A stretch of 64,000 nt of DNA from Spiroplasma apis B31 (GTDB lineage Bacteria; Bacillota_I; Bacilli_A; Mycoplasmatales; Mycoplasmataceae), in the NCBI RefSeq assembly GCF_000500935.1, contig NC_022998.1, positions 1 to 64,000 of the forward strand, given 5' to 3'. The stretch's first letter is position 1, and every line of letters starts with the position of its first letter. The position numbers and the translations under genes were made by a program. A model generated the notes under the pieces. It was not told where the DNA came from. It worked only from the letters and a program-made list of their open reading frames with translations, and ran no database searches. Below, in pieces: positions 50,451 through 61,364 of this stretch.

Positions 50451-52022
50451 ATGCCACTAAAAATCAACGAAATTTCCGAGGTTATTAAAAAACAAATTCA
50501 AAATTACGGAAAAGAAATAGTTAAAAGTGAAGAAGGTGTCGTAGCCAGTATCGGTGACGGTGTAGCCTTATTATTCGGACTTGATGAAGTTATGATGGGT
50601 GAACTTTTAATCTTTGACAACGATATTTATGGTATGGCTTTAAGTCTTGAAGATGGTGCTGTTGGTGCTGTTATTATTGGTGATGATTCACAAATAAAAC
50701 AAGGTGACAAGGTCAAAAGAACAAAGAGAGTAGTAGAAACACCTGTCGGAGATGAGTTACTTGGAAGAGTTTTAAATGGTATTGGTCAGCCTATAGATGG
50801 TAACGGACCTTTCAAAGAAAACAAGTTCTCTCCAGTAGAAAAAATAGCTTCAGGAGTTATGTCAAGGAAATCTGTCGATCAACCACTTGAAACAGGGTTG
50901 CTTTCGGTAGACTCAATTATTCCAATTGGAAAAGGTCAACGTGAGCTTATAATTGGTGACAGACAAACTGGTAAAACTGCCATAGCAATTGACACTATAA
51001 TAAACCAAAAAGGTAAAAATGTTAAATGTGTTTATGTTGCAATAGGTCAAAAAGAATCAACAGTAGCACAGGTTGTCGAAAAGTTAAAGCAAGCTGGAGC
51101 AATGGAATTTACAACAGTTATATCAGCTTCTGCTAGTGAATCTGCTCCAATGCAATATCTTGCACCTTATTCTGGTGTTTCTATTGCAGAGGAATGAATG
51201 TCTCAAGGAGATGATGTCTTAATTATTTATGATGATCTTTCTAAACATGCCGTTGCATATAGAACGCTTGCACTTCTACTTCGTAGACCACCAGGTCGTG
51301 AAGCTTATCCAGGAGATGTATTTTACTTACACTCTAGACTTTTAGAAAGAGCAGCAAGGGTTAATGAAAAGTTTGGTGGTGGTAGCATAACCGCTCTACC
51401 AATTATTGAAACTCAAGCTGGAGATATATCAGCTTACATTCCTACTAATGTAATATCAATTACAGACGGACAAATATTCCTTTCAGATCAGTTATTCAAC
51501 TCTGGTATTAGACCAGCTGTTGACACAGGTTTATCTGTTTCAAGGGTAGGTTCTTCTGCACAAATTAAAGCTGTTAAACAAATGGCTGGTACATTAAAAT
51601 TAGAACTAGCACAATATTATGAATTACAAGCGTTTGCAAAATTTGGTAGTGATTTGGATGAGACAACTAAGGCTACATTAAACCATGGAAATAAAATTGT
51701 GGAGTTATTAAAACAGAGACAGTATAATCCGTTGTCACAAATTGATCAATCTATAATACTTTTAGCTATTAAAAAAAGATTAATCAAATGACTTCCTGTA
51801 AGTGAAATGTCAATTTTCAAAGAAGCGCTGTTGCTCCATTTCAATAATGATAAAACAGCACAAGCCTTAAGAAAATTATTAGAAGCAGAACAAGAGTTCA
51901 GTGAAGAACTAACAAAAAAAATTGAAGCACAAATTGTTATTGTTCTTAAAAAAATAATTACCGGAATTAAAGGATGAAAAGCATCAGACTTTGGTGACCA
52001 AAAGGAATGGAGTAAACTATAG
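50451..52022 (+). CDS. atpA: F0F1 ATP synthase subunit alpha
   Basis: Non-catalytic nucleotide-binding F1 subunit. The 523-residue protein has the beta-barrel N-domain, Walker [10 protein letters not shown], the [11 protein letters not shown]-type motif ([14 protein letters not shown]) and the alpha-family signature ([17 protein letters not shown]). Three TGA Trp codons at 51195, 51789 and 51974. The stop is TAG immediately followed by the atpG ATG. Confidence 0.97.
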
Positions 52023-52868
52023 ATGCCAAACCTTAGTGAGTTAAAAACACAAATTGGATCAGTTAAAGATATCGGTAAAATAACAGGGGCAATGGAATTA
52101 GTTGCAACAGCCAAATTAAAAAAAATCACTCGTAGAGTTGGTGAAATCCATAATTACCTTGAAGAGGTGTACGACGTTTTCAATTATATTATTTCCAACT
52201 CAGAAGATTCGATTTATTTGAAAAAACCTAACCAACAAATTAATAATACATTATGAGTTTTGATATCTTCTAACTTGGGATTGTGTGGCGGTTACAATGC
52301 AAATATTTTTAAACTTGTTCAAAATGAAATTAAACAAGAAGATAGCATAATTGCTATTGGGACAAAAGCAATCAGTTTTTGTAATCAATATAATTTCAAT
52401 ATCAAGAGCAAAGTTACGAATATTGATGTTGACTTTACTAACGAACAAGCAAGAGAAATTGCATCTGATATCCTGGAAGCATATACTTTAAAAAAATATG
52501 ATGCAGTTAATATTGTTTATACAAAATTCATCAATAATGCCACATTCGAACCAAGCATTATAAATATGTTTCCGATTGAAAAAAAAGAACAATCAAATAC
52601 GGGAGAGATTATTACACTTGAACCAGACCCAGAAACAGTCTTGGCTACGTCTATTTCACTTTATTTGAACACAATAATCTTTGGAACAATACTTGAATCT
52701 CAGCTTTCCGAGCAAGCAAGTAGAAGAATGGCTATGGAGTCAGCTACAAAAAATGGAAAGGAATTATCACAAGAGCTAACAGTTTTATATAATAGAAAAC
52801 GACAAGAAAACATAACACAAGAAATTAGTGAAATTGTTGGTGGAGCTAATGCTCAAAATGATAATTAA
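52023..52868 (+). CDS. atpG: F0F1 ATP synthase subunit gamma
   Basis: Central rotor shaft. The 281-residue protein has the N-terminal helix ending KITGAMELVATAKLKK, the conserved SNLGLCGGYNANIFK segment and the C-terminal helix SEQASRRMAMESATKNG. One TGA Trp codon at 52254. Start abuts the atpA stop with no gap, so translation is probably coupled. Confidence 0.96.
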
Positions 52869-52882
52869 TATAGGAGGTATAA

Positions 52883-54279
<1,397 letters not shown>

Positions 54280-54280
<1 letters not shown>

Positions 54281-54570
54281 TGAAGCTTAAAGTAATCACA
54301 CCCGACGGAATTTTCTTAAATGATATTGAAGTTAACTATGTTGGTGTTCAAACTAGCGCCGGTGATATGACTATATACTCAAGACATATTCCGATAGTTT
54401 CAACACTCATTATTGGTGTTTTGAAATATGAACACGAAAATATAAAAAAATATATTCATGTACATAGAGGAATTTTACAAGTGTCTAAGGAACAAGTAAA
54501 AATTCTAACACAACGTCTTTATGAAGTTGACGAAAATGGGAAAAGAATCTCTGAAAACACATACGAATAA
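54280..54570 (+). CDS. atpC: F0F1 ATP synthase subunit epsilon, short form
   Basis: Subunit at the foot of the rotor. The 96-residue product covers only the N-terminal beta-sandwich domain (LKVITPDGIFLNDIEVNYVG, AGDMTIYSRHIPIVSTL, HVHRGILQVSKEQVKILTQ). The C-terminal helical hairpin present in E. coli and Bacillus (about 40 more residues), which inhibits ATP hydrolysis, is absent. No frameshift or premature stop is evident, as a terminator follows directly. It ends the nine-gene atp operon. Confidence 0.92.
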
Positions 54571-54571
54571 T

Positions 54572-54612
54572 AAAAATACTCGTTTATTTCCAAAACGAGT
54601 ATTTTTATTTTT
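54572..54612. terminator. Bidirectional terminator between atpC and the minus-strand exonuclease gene
   Basis: Arms AAAAATACTCGTTT and AAACGAGTATTTTT form a perfect 14-bp stem with T-runs on both strands, serving two converging genes. It overlaps the last codon of the minus-strand gene. Confidence 0.85.
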
Positions 54613-55543
54613 TTAATTCTGTTTTCTTTAAGAGAAGTGCATCTTCCCTTTTTCTTAATTGGTCTTGAACCTTGTCTTCAATAATCTTTGTAAAAGCTCA
54701 CATTTTTTCTCTTTTAAGAAAACCCATAAACCTTACATAGTTTACTTGTAATGGTTTAAAGTTGATTCTCCCAAGATCTACATTTTTTAAAATACCTGCT
54801 ATTTTTTTGTTCATAATAACTTGTTCGCGACAATTTTCTAACCTAGTTCTATGTTCAGGCGGAAAATCACTTAAATTTTTGTAAATGTTTTCGACACTTC
54901 CATATTTTTCTATGAGTTTGATTGCCGTGTTGTAATGCATCCCTTTAACACCTTTTATATTATCTGAGTGGTCACCCAACAAACTCTTCATATCTGGTAT
55001 TTGTGATGGTTTACATCCAAACTTTTCAAAAACTTCTTTTTCTGTTATGGTTTCTTTTTCTGTTTTTTTAGACTGTTGTGAGATTACATTTACATCTTTT
55101 GATATTAGTTGGTAAGTATCTTTGTCATTTGAAATAATATCAACCTTATAACCAAGTTTGACAGCAATCCTGGTTATTGTGCCCATGATGTCATCTCCCT
55201 CGTACTGACATTTTTCATATCAGGGGATGTTAGCGGATGTCAAAAAATCTCTTACTAATTGCATTTGTGGTATTAAATCACTTGGCGTTTCTTTTCTTGT
55301 AGCTTTATAAGCAGGATAAATATCTCTTCTTCAACATTCTTTTCCAACATCAAAGGTAACAATAACTGTGTGATAATTGTTGCTATTAATCATTTCATAT
55401 ATTTTTGCTACAAACACGTAAAGTGCATTAATTAGCACTCCCTCACGATTTACAGCAACCTTTTTCCTTTTTAAAGAACCGTAATATCCTTTATGTAATA
55501 AATGATAACCATCAACTATTACGACCTTTTTCTTTTCTTCCAT
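54605..55543 (-). CDS. 5'-3' exonuclease (stand-alone Pol I N-terminal domain type)
   Basis: Flap nuclease for Okazaki fragment processing, a 312-residue stand-alone relative of the Pol I nuclease domain. Metal-binding motifs are visible: VVIVDGYHLLHKGYYG (first Asp), TFDVGKE, YEGDDIMGT and ISNDKDTYQLI, then the helix-hairpin-helix SLLGDHSDNIKGVKGM. Four TGA Trp codons, so it looks broken under the standard code. ATG at 55543 has GGAG upstream, which overlaps the stop of the preceding YigZ gene 11 bases away. One of only two minus-strand genes in the window. Confidence 0.92.
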
Positions 55544-55554
55544 TTTTCATTCTC

Positions 55555-56157
55555 CTAATAATAATCATATTTTTTTGATATTATTTCTATTTCGTTACTG
55601 ATGGGATTTAGAAGTTCTAAATCGTTTATAAAAAAATCCAATACAACAGTATCTTCTCAAAACTCTTTTGTTGTCTCTTTGATAGATAATTTATGTAGAT
55701 ACGTTGTTATTTTTTTTAAGTGACTAATATTAAAACTTATTTTTAGACTGAATTTGAGTTCTAAAATACTAAAACTCATCTCCTTTAGTAACTGGATTGC
55801 ACCATTACTATAAGCTCTTTGAAGCCCGCCAGTTCCTAACTTGATTCCACCATAATATCTAACACAAAAGATTATTATGTTCGTCAGCTTGTTAACTTCA
55901 ATCAGTCTTAATAAAGGTTCGCCGGCTGTTCCTATGGGTTCGCCGTCATTATTGTAACCATATTTTGGATTTTCATAGCCATATTTATAAGCTCAACAAT
56001 TGTGTCGTGCATCTATTCTTCGATACTTATTTATAAATTCTTCTAAATCAGATTTGTTTTCAACTCTACCTATATAGGTAATAAATTTAGATTTTTTGAT
56101 TGTTTCTTCAAAGATAAGAACTTTATCAACATCAGGTACCTTCAAATAAATCACCAT
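55555..56157 (-). CDS. YigZ/IMPACT family protein
   Basis: The 200-residue protein shows the IMPACT/YigZ core: KSKFITYIGRV, ARHNCWAYKYG, NDGEPIGTAGEPLLR and VRYYGGIKLGTGGLQRAY, followed by a C-terminal ferredoxin-like domain. The family is linked to translation-related regulation in eukaryotes; its bacterial role is not settled. Two TGA Trp codons (NCWAY, EFWED). It is the promoter-proximal gene of the minus-strand pair, with the exonuclease gene 11 bases downstream. The start at 56157 has only a weak Shine-Dalgarno. Confidence 0.88.
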
Positions 56158-56289
56158 CGTTACCAAATTTATTTTCTCACATATATGAAAAAAATAAAGG
56201 TTTAAGTTGGATTATTTAAAAATAAATATTTAGACTTTTTTGTTTTTTGATTGCCTTTGTAAGTTATTTTGCAAGAAAAAGGTTGAATT

Positions 56290-56306
56290 AAAATAGTAAC
56301 TATTTT
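56290..56306. repeat. 17-bp palindrome upstream of the secA promoter
   Basis: AAAATAGTAACTATTTT is a perfect palindrome around a central A, placed where a -35 element would be for the downstream TATAAT. It lies in the 212-base divergent gap 56158-56369 between yigZ and secA and could be an operator for either gene. The rest of the gap is AT-rich with no ORF. Confidence 0.45.
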
Positions 56307-56316
56307 AAAAAAAAGT

Positions 56317-56322
56317 TATAAT
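56317..56322 (+). promoter_or_regulatory. Probable secA -10 element
   Basis: Perfect TATAAT 47 bases before the secA ATG, eleven bases after the palindrome. Confidence 0.5.
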
Positions 56323-56369
56323 TACTTTGTTATTGGTTTAATATTATCTAACAAAAAAAGGAGATACCT

Positions 56370-59291
56370 ATGGCTAGAGACAAGGTTATAATAAAGAAAC
56401 ACGGTAAAATAGCCGATCAAATAATTTCTTTACAAGAAAAATTTGAAAAACTTTCTGATGAGCAACTTAAGGAAAAAACTTTAGAATTTAGAGAAAGATT
56501 GCAAAACAACGAAACTCTTAATGATTTATTAGTAGAGGCCTATGCAACTGTCAGAGAAGCTGCATACAGAGTTCTTGGATTAAGGGCATACAAAGTTCAA
56601 CTTATTGGAGGTATCATATTACACGAAGGTGACATCGCAGAGATGAGAACCGGTGAAGGTAAGACTTTAACAGGATTGTTTCCAGCATATTTAAATGCTC
56701 TTACAGGTGAAGGAGTACATGTTGTTACAGTTAACGAGTACCTTTCAAAAAGAGATAGTGAAATTAATGGACAAGTTTACAATTTCTTAGGATTAACTGT
56801 TGGTTTGAACGGAAGAGACCTTACAAAGGATATGAAAAGAGATGCCTATAGTCAAGACATCACATATACTACTAACTCAGAATTAGGTTTTGACTATCTA
56901 AGGGATAATATGGTATATTCATACTCTCAAAAAACCCAACGAAAACTTAATTATGCAATTATCGATGAGGCAGATTCTATCTTAATTGACGAAGCTAGAA
57001 CGCCATTGATAATATCTGGTGGAAGCCAAAATAGGGTAAATATGTACAAGGCTGCAGACGCCCTAGCCAAAACACTTAAAGAACCCGCTGATGTCGAAAT
57101 TGATTTGGAATCTAAACAAGTTTATTTGACTGATGAAGGAATTAAGAAAGCGCAAAAGTTTTTTAGTATAGACAACCTTTTTGATTTTAAAAATACTGAG
57201 GTTTTTCACTTAATCATGAATGCTTTGAAAGCCAACTTCACTTTTAAAGCTGAAATTGAATATACAGTCCAAGATAATGAAATAATTTTAATTGACCAGT
57301 TTACAGGAAGAACTATGCCAGGTAGAGCGTATAGTGATGGTTTACAACAAGCATTACAAGCTAAGGAAAATGTTGAAATAGAGGAAGAAACATCTACTTT
57401 AGCAACAATAACTTATCAAAACTTTTACAGACTTTATAGTAAGCTAGCGGGTATGACAGGTACTGCTAAAACCGAAGAAGAAGAGTTTATAAAAATTTAT
57501 AATACAAGGGTTATTGTCTGTCCAACTAATAAACCAATCATCCGTAAGGATGAACCAGATCTTACTTTTGGTACAAAACACGCCAAATTTAAAAAATTGA
57601 TAGTAGATATCAAAGAAATAAATGAAAAAGGAAGGCCAATACTTATAGGTACTACAAGCGTTGAGTCATCAGAACAAGTTGCCCATTATCTTGATAAAGC
57701 TGGACTAAAGTTTGAGATGATTAATGCCAAAAATCACCATCGTGAAGCAGAAATAGTTGAAAAAGCTGGACAGTTTAAAGCAATAACCTTAGCCACTAAC
57801 ATGGCGGGTCGTGGTACTGATATTAAATTAACAGAGGAAACCAGACAATTGGGTGGTTTATATGTTATTGGAATAGAAAGAAATGAAGCTCGCCGTATTG
57901 ATAATCAGTTAAGAGGACGTGCAGGTCGTCAAGGTGACCCTGGGGACTCAAAGTTTTATATATCGATGGAAGACGATCTTATGGTTCGTTTTACAGCACC
58001 AAAAGTTAGACAAATGTTTTTAAAACTAGGTGATGATCACATAGAATCTAAGATGTTTACAAGAGCAATCACTAACGCTCAAAAAAAACTTGAGGGATTA
58101 AACTTTGATCAAAGAAAAAATGTTCTTGATTATGATAATATTTTGAGTCAACAAAGAGAAGCCATTTATGCTCAAAGAGATGACATTCTTTTACAACCAG
58201 ATCTGAAAGTTGTTCTTGAAAAGTTTCAATACACAATTGCATATGAGTTGGTAGATCGCAGTTCAGAACTCGTTCGTGGAGAAAAAACAGTTAGAATCAA
58301 AACTCTTATTAATCAATTAAATAATGTCTTTGTTATGGAAGATAGTTTAATAGAATCTGATTTCGATGGACTTGAAAAAAACGAAATGGCGAAGTTAGTT
58401 CAGAAAAAAATGATGGAGTTTTACATATTCAAAACTAAAGATGTACCAGAGAATGTAATTACCGAACTAGAACGTCGCACTATTTTGCAAGCTTTTGACA
58501 AATATTGAACAAGACACATCAACCTAGCTCAAAAACTAAGAAGTGGTATTTACTTGCAACAATATGCTCAAAACAACCCACTTCACCAATATGTTGAAGA
58601 ATCTGCTAAGTTATTTAACAAGATGAAGATAGATATTGCAGAAGAAACTATCACAAACCTAAATACTTCTTTCTTCAAACAAAAAGAAGATGTGTCAGTT
58701 GAATTCGATCCAAACGAAAGTGAAAAGAAAGTTATCAACATTACCGAGACAGATATTGATGATATTCTGGCTGAAATTGGTATTACAAAAGAAAACTTCT
58801 CTCGTGATAGTGTTAATAAAAGGTTCGCTGAGTTAAATGACGAGTTTAAAGATGACGAACAGACACTTCGCAAGTTGAGTATTCAGTATGAAATTTTAAA
58901 AGGTCTTATGGATAAATTGGATTCTATGTTCGAAGATCAACAAAAAATCACTAAAGAATTGTCGCAGCAAGAATTAGACAAAATTGTTTCTAAATTTGGA
59001 TTATCTGGGAAAAAATTTACTCCGAATGATGTTAAAGAAGCTTTTGAAAGGTTATCTGAAGGTTTAGACGAGCAAGAACGAACTACTCTTTTAATGGAAT
59101 CACAAATTGTTATGGCTATATCACTACAGCTTGAAAAACTTCTAAAAGAACAATCAAAATCAGGTGAGTTTGTTGTTACTGATGAGGACGGAAAAGTTAA
59201 AAAGGTATTCAAAACAAATAAGGATGGTTCTATTTCAGAAGACGACATAGAAGATACAGAAAAAGTACAAACTAAAACCAAAATTGGATAA
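56370..59291 (+). CDS. secA: Preprotein translocase ATPase SecA, with unusual C-terminal repeats
   Basis: Motor that drives secretory proteins through SecYEG. Residues 1-780 match SecA: Walker A MRTGEGKT near 95, the DEAD-like IDEADSILIDEART, AITLATNMAGRGTDIKL and QLRGRAGRQGDPG. At 973 residues it is about 130 longer than Bacillus SecA. The usual zinc tail with CxCxSGxxxxCH is absent. Instead residues about 794-859 and 867-929 form two similar units (DDILAEIGITKENFSRDSV and DKIVSKFGLSGKKFTPNDV, each followed by a long helical pattern), then an acidic tail. One TGA Trp codon at 58506. AAAGGAG precedes the ATG. Confidence 0.95.
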
Positions 59292-59317
59292 ATCCAAAAT
59301 TGGTTTTATTTTTTTTA
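59274..59317 (+). terminator. Intrinsic terminator overlapping the end of secA
   Basis: AAAACCAA and TTGGTTTT arms with inner TTGGAT/ATCCAA pairing (a two-base internal loop) followed by an interrupted run of T. The stem contains the secA stop codon. Confidence 0.75.
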
Positions 59318-59377
59318 TTAAAAAATGGTAATATCTTTAAAATAAATCTAAAATAGGTTTATAAAGGAGTCTAATTT

Positions 59378-61354
59378 ATGGCAAAAACATTTAAAGAATT
59401 TGACTTGGTAACAAACTTCAAACCGGGTGGAGACCAACCAAAAGCAATAGAAGCTTTAATAAATGGTTTGAAGGAAGGAAAAAAACATCAAGTTTTGTTA
59501 GGTGCAACTGGAACGGGTAAAACATTTACAATGGCAAATATCATCAAAGAAATGAATAAACCCACATTAGTATTAGCTCACAATAAAACATTAGCTATGC
59601 AGTTATATATAGAGTTCAAAGAGTTATTTCCAAATAATAGAGTGGAATATTTTGTATCAAACTTTGACTTTTATCAACCAGAGGCTTACATACCTGCAAG
59701 AGATTTATATATAGATAAGGATGCTAAAAGAAATAATGATTTAGAGATGATGCGATTAAGCACTATGAATGCTTTAATGCTTAGAACAGACACAATTGTT
59801 GTTGCATCTGTCGCTGCAATTTATGCCACACAAGATCCAAAAGAGTATGGTGAGGTTTTTTTTGAGTTAGCAGTTGGTCAATCTATTTCTAAAAAACAGT
59901 TATTAACATTTTTAGTTCAGACTGGTTATGTAAGAAATGAGACCCACTTAGATATGGGTTGTTTTAGCGCCAAAGGTGATGTAATTAAAATTGCTCCAAG
60001 TTGGACAGATGATTATAATATTAGAATATCAATGTTTGGAAATGAAATTGAAGCAATAGATATTCTTGATGTTTTAAACAATACTGTTAAAGAAAGTTTG
60101 AGAATGTTCACAGTATTTCCGGCTTCGTCATATGTAACAGATTTTGATAAGATGAAACTTGTCATTAAAAACATTGAAAAAGAACTTGAAGGTCGTGTAA
60201 AGGAGTTGCTTGATCAAGGAAAAGTTTTAGAAGCAGATCGCCTAGATAAAAGAACAAGATACGATTTAGAATTGCTTAGTGAATTTGGAATGTGTAGTGG
60301 TATTGAAAACTATTCTGCGCATATTGACTTTAGAGCACCAGGAACACCTCCGTATAGTTTGGTAGATTATTTTGGAGAAGATTTCTTAACTATTATAGAT
60401 GAGTCGCATATGATGATTCCTCAAATAAAAGGGATGTTTAATACAGATAGAAGTAGAAAAGAAACATTAGTAAATCACGGTTTTAGATTACCAAGTGCAT
60501 TGGATAATAGGCCCTTGAACTTTGAAGAGTTCACTGGAAAACTCCAAAGCGTAATTTACACTTCAGCTACTCCTGGTGATTATGAGTTAGAATTAACAAA
60601 TGGGGTAGTTACTGAACAAATTATTAGACCAACAGGACTAGTAGACCCTGTCATCGAAGTTTGACCAACCACAAATCAAATGGAAAATATAATTACAGAA
60701 ATACATAAAGTATCTGCTAAGAAGCAAAAAGTGTTCATAACTTCTCTTACAATAAAACAGTCCGAAGACATCACCTCATTTTTACAAGATAGAAATATTA
60801 AAGTGGCATATCTTCACTCTGAACTTAAAACTTTAGAAAGAAATCAAGTGCTTTTAGATCTTCGAAAAGGAGTTTACGATGTTATTGTTGGTGTCAACTT
60901 ACTAAGAGAAGGATTAGACATACCTGAAGTTAGTCTTGTGTGTATTTTAGACGCAGACAAACAAGGATTTTTGAGAAACACAAGAAGTTTGATACAAACA
61001 GTTGGTAGAGCTGCACGTAACTCAGAAGGTAGAGTTATATTTTTTGCAGATAAAATCTCACAAGCCATGGAAGAGGCTATGCAAGAGACAAAAAGAAGAA
61101 GAGATAAACAAATCGCTTTTAACAAGGCCAATAATATTGTGCCTCAAACAATTGTAAAAAAAATAAGTGATATTGGTTCTTCTGTAAATATAAGAAACAA
61201 AATTAAAGAGCTTAAAGGAAAAAATAGTAAAGAAAAAGCCGAAGAAAAAATTATTGCTGATCTTAGAAAAGAAATGCTTTTGGCAGCAAAAGAACAAAAT
61301 TATGAAAAAGCAGCAGAATTAAGAGATATAATCTTAGAACTACAAGCTTTATAG
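59378..61354 (+). CDS. uvrB: Excinuclease ABC subunit B
   Basis: Damage-verifying helicase of nucleotide excision repair. The 658-residue protein has Walker A GATGTGKTF near 45, the DESHMM motif, QTVGRAARNSEGRV, and the C-terminal UVR motif (LRKEMLLAAKEQNYEKAAELRD) that binds UvrC. The damage-probing beta-hairpin reads FVSNFDFYQPEAY, where most bacteria have YYDYY: three of four hairpin tyrosines are Asn, Phe and Phe. One TGA Trp codon at 60662. AAAGGAG precedes the ATG. uvrA follows 10 bases downstream. Confidence 0.96.
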
Positions 61355-61364
61355 GAGAAATAAA

